From: Parachlorella kessleri
Taxonomy: Eukaryota > Chlorophyta > Trebouxiophyceae > Chlorellales > Chlorellaceae
DNA: 51,922 nucleotides
Direction: 5' to 3'
Assembly: GCA_001598975.1 (NCBI GenBank)
Contig: BBXU01000723.1
Coordinates: 1-51,922, forward strand
Of the stretch, positions 44,593-51,922 are shown piece by piece (positions within the stretch are counted from its first letter, which is position 1; each line of letters opens with the position of its first letter). The notes below the pieces were generated by a model. It searched no databases. It saw only the letters and a list, made by a program, of their open reading frames with translations, and was not told the DNA's origin. The translations under genes were made by a program, and so were the position numbers.

Positions 44593-47360
44593 ATGGACAC
44601 GCTCCAGACGGTTTTCAAAGGGAGAGAATGCAGTGCAGCGCTGGCCCGCTTGGCAAGTCCCAGTGTCCTGCAGGCCCTGAGGTCCAATGCATCAGGTCAG
44701 TGCTCGAAGGGCGGCCAGAAATCCTAGCGTTGTTACCAAGTGTCGCCCACCGCCTGGGCCCTCTCTGCGGTGCTCTCGCCCTCTTCATAGGATACAATTT
44801 AGTAGTTACGGCTTTGTAAGTAAGGAACAACCATATGAGCGAATGTATGGACCGCTGGTGCGTGTGATCACCCAATCCTTTGTTGACTTCACTTACAGGT
44901 GCCGCTCTGGACTTGCTGCCTCCCTCAGACCACACGGACACAACTAGCGATGCAGTTGCACAAGTCATCCAGCTCGTCCTTGAGGTGGGCGGCCGTCTTG
45001 CAGGCGATGCAATCATCCTAGTCAGACAATCTTTGCGCGTGCTCCTCGCAGAGCGGGTGCCAGCGTTTTGCAGTCCATTCGCCCGATCGTGTGTTGTGAT
45101 CACGCGTACAGGACGTGGATCAACCAGACTACCCCTTCTCTCTGCCTGCCACTGATGCTGGCGTTGAAGCCCTCAGGGTCCTTCAGCGAGCTGTGTTTGG
45201 GGATAGCGCCAGCAGTGGTGGCTGCCAGCAGAGCCTCATGCAAGCGGTCCTTTGCGGCACACTGGCACAGGTGAGGGCCTGGGTAATCACGTCAGCCAGG
45301 AGTTGTTACACCCCAGGAAACGGCACCTCTGCCCAGCACCGGTCAGGCACACCCCCCCCTGACGCATTGAGGGTGGTGAAGTGAAAGCCCTCGTAGGAAA
45401 CTTAAGGTTATGACTGCTCTGTTGCCGCAGGCCCGCCGCGTGTTGCAGCTGTGCGTGGCTGCTCTTCAAGACTCCCTGGCGCCCCACAACTGCCTGACTA
45501 TCTACAGCGTGGCAGCCAGCTGTCGGTGTGCACCACTGGAAGCAGCGGCCGCTTCCTACGCGGTGCGCAACTTTGCTGCAGCCAGCCAGCTGGACTACTC
45601 AGGGCTCACAGGGCTGAGCTCTGCCAGCCTCATGGGCTTCCTGCGTAGCGACGAGCTGCAGGTGAGACACTTCGTAGGAGAAGAAGCCTTGGGCTGTGGT
45701 GGGTGGTGGTGATTGTCGTGTAAGGATTGTAGCAAAGTACTTGCCCTACACTGAGCAAGGCTGGAGCTTCGTAGCGGGCGGAGGCGGCTGGGACAGCTTG
45801 TGACCTGGCCTGAACCGACAGCTATTTGCCTGGGTAAGGCAGCACTTGCGATCCCCTACTTGCACTGTTGCTCTCCATTGCAGGTCTCCTCTGAGCTGGA
45901 GGTGTTTGCAGCGCTGGTTGCCTGGGTTGAGCGGGACCCTGAGCGCCGGCTGCACGGCTTTGCGCGCCGCCTGGCGGCAGCGGTGCGCTTGTCCCTCCTC
46001 ACCCTGCAAGACTTCGAGTATGTGGACAGCCACCCCCTGGTGAGTGGTCGGTATGTCGGCAGCCAACTGTGCTCGGTGCCTGTAGCACAGAAGCAGACAG
46101 TATACGTGGGTGCTGGGTTGTGTGATATCCCTGGTAGTTTGGGTCGCCTTCAGGATAAGTCCTTGAAACAGTTTTCCCACATGCTTTGGCCTAATGACAT
46201 CCAGCTCGCCGTGACCATCACCTGCAAGCCAGGGGAGCTGCAACATGACGCCCGGCAATCCTTGGGCATAAATGAATGTCTCTTGCACAGGGCCGCTCAA
46301 CAAGCTCACCCTCTGCTGCCTACCTGGGCTGCTGCAGGTGCACAAGGACACCATGGCCCTGCAAGTTGTGGCACACGCTTACCTCAGCAAGGTCACTGGC
46401 TCCCCCTACGACACCCCGTTCGGATTAGCAGCCTGCAGCCGCCCTCGCCGCGGCGCAGGTCAGCAGGAGGTCCGGCAGGCGCAGCAGTTGTGTGTGGTAA
46501 AGCCGGAGGCGACAGCGGAGTGGATGCTGCCACAAGGCAGCTGGCCGTCAGAGGGGCAGTCAGCCCTGGCAGAGCTCCTTGAGAAGCTGGCTAGGGAAGA
46601 TTGCGCTGTTTCCGCCGCTGCTGCGTCCACAATGGATGGTGCTAGCACGCCAGGGATGCTGGCAAGGTGCACGCCTGAAGGCGACAGCAGTGTGCCAGCT
46701 GCGGCTACCCCGCACCTCCTGGTCGCCTCAACACCGTCTGTACGTGCAGCTCCAGGCTCTTGCAAGCTCCTGCAGCAGCAAGGACGACCACTGCAGCCAG
46801 TGCGACGGGCGCTAGACCTCACAGCCACGGCAGCTGCTGCCGGACCAGCTATAGCGGCACCGGGGGTAGCAAGGCGGACCCTCCAGTTCAGCTGCTCTGA
46901 GCATGGTGCAGGCAGCAGCAGCACTGTGTTGTTGCAAGAGCTGGGCGGAGTTACTGCCAAAACCTCAGCGACCGACCGGCAGGTAAGCTGCGTGTATATA
47001 CCTCGGTGTGCTATTCCAGAAGCTGGCAGCTCCTACTGGCCAAATGGCAAGTTTGTGGGATTCGCCTTCGCTGTGGCCACCAATTGGGGATGTCGTAGGT
47101 GAGGGCGCCTTGGAGTACACAGATGACCATTTCCTTTCCTGTGTTGCCTAGTGACAGTGACCAGCTGCACTCTCCTGCTACAGGTGCCCTACTCTAGCAA
47201 CAAATCATCACGGCCAGGCAGCATGGCGCGTCTATTGGGTGCGGAGCTGGAAATGATGCTATCGCCTACCAAAGCTGGCATCAAGGCGTGGCTGGACAGC
47301 GCAACAGCAGCGCTGGTGCCTGAAGGCGCGGCATCCAGAAAGCGCCTGCGGTATGATTGA
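44593..47360 (+). CDS. BTB-BACK domain protein
   Basis: Exons: 44593-44695, 44899-44984, 45112-45270, 45431-45661, 45884-46039, 46338-46982 and 47184-47360 (TGA); 1557 nt, 518 residues, phases 1 then 0 throughout. An in-frame stop lies just before the chosen ATG. Residues about 120-245 fit a BACK domain: ARRVLQLCVAALQDSLAPHN, CLTIYSVAASC, SSASLMGFLRSDELQ, then VSSELEVFAALVAWVERDPE, VRLSLLTLQDFEYVDSHPLV. Residues 1-120 occupy the place of a BTB domain but match it poorly, so the BTB fold is degenerate or very divergent. Proteins with this pair are usually CUL3 ubiquitin-ligase adaptors, with substrate bound by a C-terminal region. Here the C-terminal 270 residues are Ala/Ser/Pro-rich, with no Kelch repeats. 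It is probably nuclear or cytosolic (KRLRYD at the end). Confidence 0.75.
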
Positions 47361-48102
47361 GGAATACATCGTGAGGTTGAAGTTCTATGATCTTGAGGGC
47401 CAGGCTTGTTTACACCAGATCACACATCAAATTCATACTATCGTGAAGTTGGCCTTCGCATCAAAGCTGCTCCCTGCGGGCCCGTGAGGCCTAGGGGTTT
47501 GCTGTGCTGTTGGCTGGGGCGTTCCTGTCAACCATCCTCCCGAACTAAATCCTCCCGCGTTTGCCTTCGGGTATCTCCCAAGGTTGTGGGGGGTGGGCCT
47601 TCCTGCACAGGCTGGCAGCGGCCCACCCTGATGTGGGGTTGTATGCATACAGACGCATTTCATCGCTTCTATCGGGGGACTTTGTGGGGCTGCAGCCGCT
47701 ATTAGTATGGCGGCTAGCAACTGAGATTATTTTGTATGTCGAGCAAACATTGTGTTACTGGTGCGCATTTGCACAGCTTTGGACTTCCCGAGCTGACTGA
47801 CCGACCAACCTTTGACCATGTTGACTGTGGCAGTGGGTCCCTGGCGCTTACATGGCGCCTTGTGGCTCCTGAACCTCGCAATAACAACACTTTCTGCATC
47901 GTTCGGGGTTTTCCTGGCTTCCCGTTGACGTCAATGCTTGCCTCCTTTGTCATTCTGTATATGCCTCCATTGGCTGGGAAGCTGTTGAGCTCACCTTTTG
48001 ATGGGCCTGCACCCGCATTGGGTCGGAGAAGGCCACATGGGCAGCTTGAGATACCGAGGAGTCATAGGCCTTTGGCAAACCAGCTGGCGTGCTGGCGTTT
48101 TT

Positions 48103-48302
48103 TTGGTCCCAGATCATTGTGTTCTTCACATTTACAACCGCATATGGCTGGCAGTTGAGGCGCTTTCTTCGCTTCTCTTTCTTCTGATAGGTTATGGGTA
48201 ACACCTTGGTCCTCCAATGTGTGCTTCTTATGTACAACCGTATAGGCCTGGCAATTGAGGCGCTTTCTAGTTTGCTCCTCTCTCTTCTGACTGGTTAAGA
48301 GG
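48103..48302. repeat. 100-bp tandem duplication
   Basis: Two diverged copies with a spacing of exactly 100 bp share TTGGTCC, ACAACCG, TTGAGGCGCTTTCT and CTTCTGA in order. Substitutions suggest an older event than the 54-bp repeat. Confidence 0.8.
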
Positions 48303-48593
48303 TACACTGTTCTTGTTCTATGCCACTGATGTGTATAATTGATTCAAATTCAAGTCTATGCCCGTGGAATGTGACCTGTAATGATACGAGGGAAGTCCAA
48401 GATCAGCATGCGTGCACAACAGATGGGACTTCAGCTAAGGAAGGCAGGAGGTTATGGTTGCTAATGCATCTGGGTAGGTTAAGCCACAAAGCGAAAGGAC
48501 GTTATGGTGTGACAGTGCTCCATGCCTGTCCCTTGACCATCACCCATTGCCAAAGAACAGCAGGGGACGACAACATGCATGCCCCATAACCCC

Positions 48594-48655
48594 AGTCCTG
48601 TTCGTAGAGCTCAACTCTCACTCCCTGTTCGCACTACCTGCCACCCATGCTAATA
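48594..48655. repeat. Dispersed ~61-bp repeat, copy 2
   Basis: Partner of 41342-41402 in the same orientation, with one inserted C and two substitutions. Flanking sequences do not align clearly, so it may be a remnant of a short interspersed element. Confidence 0.85.
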
Positions 48656-49099
48656 AACATGATGAGCCTTCATGTTCAGTTGGTTCCAAAGGGAGTCATG
48701 CTAGAGCTCCGATAACGCCAATGAGCAACAAGCTACAGTCTTGGCTTGAACTAAAGGACTTGCAGCAACCCAAGTGTGGCAGGGAGTAGCAAATGCACTA
48801 TAAGGACGGTGCGGAGACAGCCGCAAGCCTCCCTCAATAGCAGATATGACCCCAGGGGCACCAATCCCCCGACAATCTGGGAAATTGGAAGCATGACATA
48901 AAGCAACCACACGACCGAAACACACAGTATGAGTCCCCAAGGTGACCTGCCGACCCAGCTTTCCCTATCTGATCATTCCAAGTCAGCTTCTCAAACGAAC
49001 GTCAGGAGGTCAAACCACTAACTCAAACGCCGCATCCGTTCCCAGATTCTCCATTTCCGATTCACCACGGAGAGCATGGAGAATTTCCCACAAGAAACT

Positions 49100-49104
49100 T
49101 TACA
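49100..49104 (-). terminator. TGTAA poly(A) signal candidate for the last gene
   Basis: TTACA on the plus strand gives TGTAA on the minus strand, about 26 nt after the TAG stop at 49130. The very short 3' UTR makes it plausible but not certain. Confidence 0.35.
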
Positions 49105-49129
49105 AAGGACACATGTAGCCGCCCCGCTG

Positions 49130-51922
49130 CTACGAGAACACAGAAGCAGCTGCAGGGTGCTCTCTTGGTCGCCACGCCCGCAGCGCCACCCTACGAAGCG
49201 CACCCATGCCAGGCAGCCTGCCTAGCACAGGCCGCGCTGGGCGTTGCCAGGCTGGCATGGAGGGTGCCTTATGCACAGCCACAGCCCGCGGCTGGTGCGC
49301 CTGGCTGCGCCCCGCTGCCGCCCTTGCGCTGCTGCCGTTGCTGCTGCTGCCGCTCCTGCTGCCGCCCCGGCCAGCCCCAAAGCCATTGCTGCTGCTGCCG
49401 TTCGGGGCAGCGGCGCCGTTGGCGCCGCCGCCGCTGCGGGTGCTTCGTGCCGCCCCATTTGCGCTTGCGGGGCTACCATTCAAACTGGTTTGGGCCCCAG
49501 TGCCATTCGGGGCAGTGCCAGTAACAGAAGCAGGGCTGCCGCCGCCCAGTAGGGCCTGCAGCTTGGGCCGCAGCTCCGACAGAGTGAAGTCGTAGGGTAT
49601 GGAGATGAAGCCAGACTCCCAGACCTGCAGGATGGGAGTACGACACCTCCGTTGTGCATTGGTGCGACTGAAAAGACACCAAAAAGGAATTTAGCCGCAG
49701 CTCCGACAGTGTGAAGTCGCAGGGTATGTAAACGAAGCCAGACTCCCAGACCTGCGGGGTGGCAGTACAACACATCCGCTTCACACAGGTACAATAGGGA
49801 AAGGACACCACCAACGAGTTTGGCCGCAGCTTCAACAGTGTGGGTTCGTAGGGGGGTGGCCTCAGGCCCAGCCCCCAGAACTGCACAGATACAGCTACCC
49901 AGTCATCAAGCACAGGTTCCCAGCAAACAGCCCTCCCACCACCCGAACAGCACAGGGAGAGTCCCATTAAGGAACGCAAACACCTACCACCGGGACCAGG
50001 AGCATGAGGCGAAGGCAAAACCCGCCTCCAGCCAGCCAGGCAGGCAGGAGGGGCAAGAAGGACACCATGCAGCTCCATGCAGGACCGTAGCAAACCACAT
50101 AACACAGCCGGGCAAGCTGTCCTGTAGCCTAGCATCAGCAAGAGCACTCAAACCCACCCACGCACCCACCCACCTCATAGCAGTCATCAATGGCCAGGGA
50201 TGCCCCCGACAAGTCTACATACGTGCGGATGACCGGAGCGCTCTCCAGGAGCCGCTGTGCCGCTGCGATCACCTTGTCCTGCGGGCCAGGAGACACACTG
50301 CTTGAATGGCCGAGGCGTTTGCGAAAGATGCGGTCGCGCCGTTGAGGCTGCGACCGCGTTTTAACCAGTGAGGGTCCCATGGCAGATAACAGCTGATGTG
50401 CAGCGCCCGCATGGCCTGGAGCCTGGCCTGTGCCCTTCAGAAAACCAGCAGTAGGCGAAATAGGCTGCCAAGGGTCGTAAAGCCTGCCACGTACGCTCCA
50501 GGATCGTTTCAAACAACGGGCCATGCCATCGCGTCCCACCACAGCAGCAAGACAGCACAGACGCCAGCCATCAACAAGACGATAAACCCAACAGCTCCTT
50601 ACCTGTTCGTAAGAAGAGCAGACCCTGATGACATGCTTCGCCCCAAGTGCTGCCCGCACAGCCTCTAACAGCTGCTCCTCCTGCTGCTTGCTGCCCGCCA
50701 CCTGCACACACACAGTCAAGCACAGGGGCTGTCGGGTAGCTTGTCCTGGGGCCCTAGGCTCCACAGGCCTCCGGTAAGCAGGGCCTTTGTGAGCACTGCA
50801 AAGGCGCAGCAGCGCACAGGGAGCCAGACACTCGGCAGCCCTGCCGCAGCCCTAGACGGCCCCATCCAACCGCCCGTGGGGTTGTGAGATGCACGCCTGT
50901 GTGCAGGCTTGGGCCCGAAGCTTGCAAAGGAACGGCTTAGGCGCATGGGTCCCGCCCAGCAACCCAGGATCCGGCACTCCCAGCCGCACCAAATGAGCCT
51001 GCCACTGCGCCTATATACATTGGCAGTCACATGCTGGCCCGCCAACGACACCAGCGTGCAAGGCCATGCTCGCCGACGGCGCCCCGGGCAAACATAGCAC
51101 CTGCGCTGCGGCCGAGTCTGCGGCTTGCCCGGCCTCGGACTTGAGGAAGTCCATGAGATGGCTGGGAGGGCAGTCGGAGCGGACCTGCACACCAAGCACA
51201 CACACAAACGCCCCGACTGAGCGCATTGTGTCTGTGTGTGTCAGTGTGTGTCTCGGCCCAGGGGGGGGGGGGGGGGGCAGCCAGCTAGCTCGAGGCCATA
51301 GGCCCGCCCTGCACGTGCGCGACACATGGGGTCTCCTCTACCAGCCCTGCCCTTGTGGCCAACTCATAGACTACACAAGACATATACAACCAGGTCAGCT
51401 CCCTGATGCCACCAGCACAGGACCTCCGGTGCGCCATCTGGCCGTGAGGGTACTCGGGCGAGCCTGCCACGTAGGCATTACCTCGCGAAGCACAGCACAG
51501 CGCGCACGGCGCAGCATGGCGGGGGCAAGGCGGTGCGCATGGCGCAGGCTTGCATGGCCGGGCAGCCCATCCCCCGGGGCACCACACGCAGTCCTTGGCA
51601 ACTTTCCTAGTGTCTCCACCGGGCAATGGGTAAAGCAAATAAACATATAAGTAATCAACTGATCAAAACAACTGATTGAACGTGCTTTGGCCCACCCACC
51701 TGCAGGACTGAGCTGGATGGCAGGAAGTCTAGCATAGGACTGCCTGAGTCCGAGTGCACCAGCAGGCTGAAGGAGAAGAGGCGCCCCTGCAGCAAGGCTG
51801 CCGGGCGGGCTTCAGACGCTTCCTTGGCTGCGATATATGTATAGTTTATGATATATGGCAGCTCAACACCCCTCACCAAGGCATCTCTTGCGGCAAGCGT
51901 CGGCCTGTGGAGGGCTGCGACA
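49130..51922 (-). CDS. Conserved-looking protein of unknown function, 5'-partial
   Basis: Minus-strand exons: 51700 to the right edge (a possible acceptor makes its start 51914), 51101-51184, 50603-50701, 50174-50278 and 49130-49624 (TAG); all junctions phase 0. I do not recognise the family. The readable part runs RGVELPYIINYTYIAAKEAS, LFSFSLLVHSDSGSPMLDFLP, SHLMDFLKSEAGQAAD, then KQQEEQLLEAVRAALGAKH and VIRVCSSYEQ, VIAAAQRLLESAPVIRTYVD, LSGASLAIDDCYE, VWESGFISIPYDFTLSELR. This alternation of helices and strands looks like a globular alpha/beta domain. The last 120 residues are Gly/Asn/Ser/Ala-rich and then basic, probably disordered. Two further 72-nt phase-0 segments (49680-49751, 49809-49880) repeat the start of the last exon and may be real or relic exons. 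The N-terminus, and so any targeting signal, is outside the window. Confidence 0.65.
49560..49880 (-). repeat. Tandem triplication of an exon start with its intron (~128 bp unit)
   Basis: Exon-like starts lie at 49624, 49751 and 49880, 127 and 129 bp apart. They encode VWESGFISIPYDFTLSELR, VWESGFVYIPCDFTLSELR and the more diverged FWGLGLRPPPYEPTLLKLR. The two upstream copies each have a phase-0 acceptor and a possible GTGTC donor after exactly 72 nt. Confidence 0.85.
51261..51277. repeat. G17 homopolymer
   Basis: Seventeen G in the intron between the exons starting at 51184 and ending at 51700, following a TG-rich stretch. Length is likely to vary or be misread. Confidence 0.9.

Larger units (their letters stand above)
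47361..49099. other. Convergent intergenic spacer with repeats
   Basis: This lies between the BTB-BACK gene (plus) and the last minus-strand gene. It contains a 100-bp tandem duplication and the second copy of the dispersed repeat. TGTAA at 48377-48381 is about 1 kb from the BTB stop. No coding segment recognised. Confidence 0.5.

Noticed and set aside
1..51922. tRNA, rRNA, riboswitch, transposase or integrase genes
   Set aside because: None was recognised on reading both strands, but I could not run covariance or profile searches.

Overview
The window is nuclear DNA of a green alga, most likely a chlorophyte and perhaps a trebouxiophyte. Nearly every gene is split by many short GT-AG introns with CAG|GT boundaries. 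Coding exons are GC-rich. Ser-Pro linkers typical of algal wall glycoproteins are common, candidate TGTAA poly(A) signals occur, and plastid proteins dominate the gene set. Exon models were built by hand from splice sites, reading phase and protein-family resemblance. They are predictions without transcript support.

Left part (1-22.2 kb). A minus-strand pheophorbide-a-oxygenase-like Rieske gene (461-2565) runs towards the left edge and looks 3'-incomplete. It is followed by three tandem plus-strand genes for secreted, cysteine-rich, modular proteins (4751-6948, 9469-12851, 15191-22177). Each has a signal peptide, then one, two or four copies of a Stig1-like Cys module ending in a Ser-Pro linker, then a shared C-terminal Cys domain. 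Each module is a five-exon cassette of 44, 88, 53, 73 and a variable number of nucleotides, bounded by phase-1 introns, so whole cassettes can multiply without breaking the frame. This family is the most interesting system in the window.

Middle part (23-41 kb). A small Aha1_N-domain co-chaperone-like gene is followed by plastid genes. These are a long thylakoid rhodanese-like protein of the CAS/TROL/At3g59780 group (minus), TatB/HCF106 of the thylakoid Tat translocase (minus), a RIQ/DUF1118 thylakoid protein with an odd Lys/Ala-rich stretch (plus), and a XylB-type xylulokinase with a possible transit peptide (plus).

Right part (41-51.9 kb). The spliceosomal protein CWC15 (minus) converges on xylulokinase and diverges from a BTB-BACK gene (plus). 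A partial minus-strand gene of unknown function runs off the right edge; one of its exons has been tandemly triplicated in frame. The two convergent intergenic spacers share a dispersed repeat of about 61 bp. One of them also holds a TGTAA palindrome that could act as a poly(A) signal for both converging genes.
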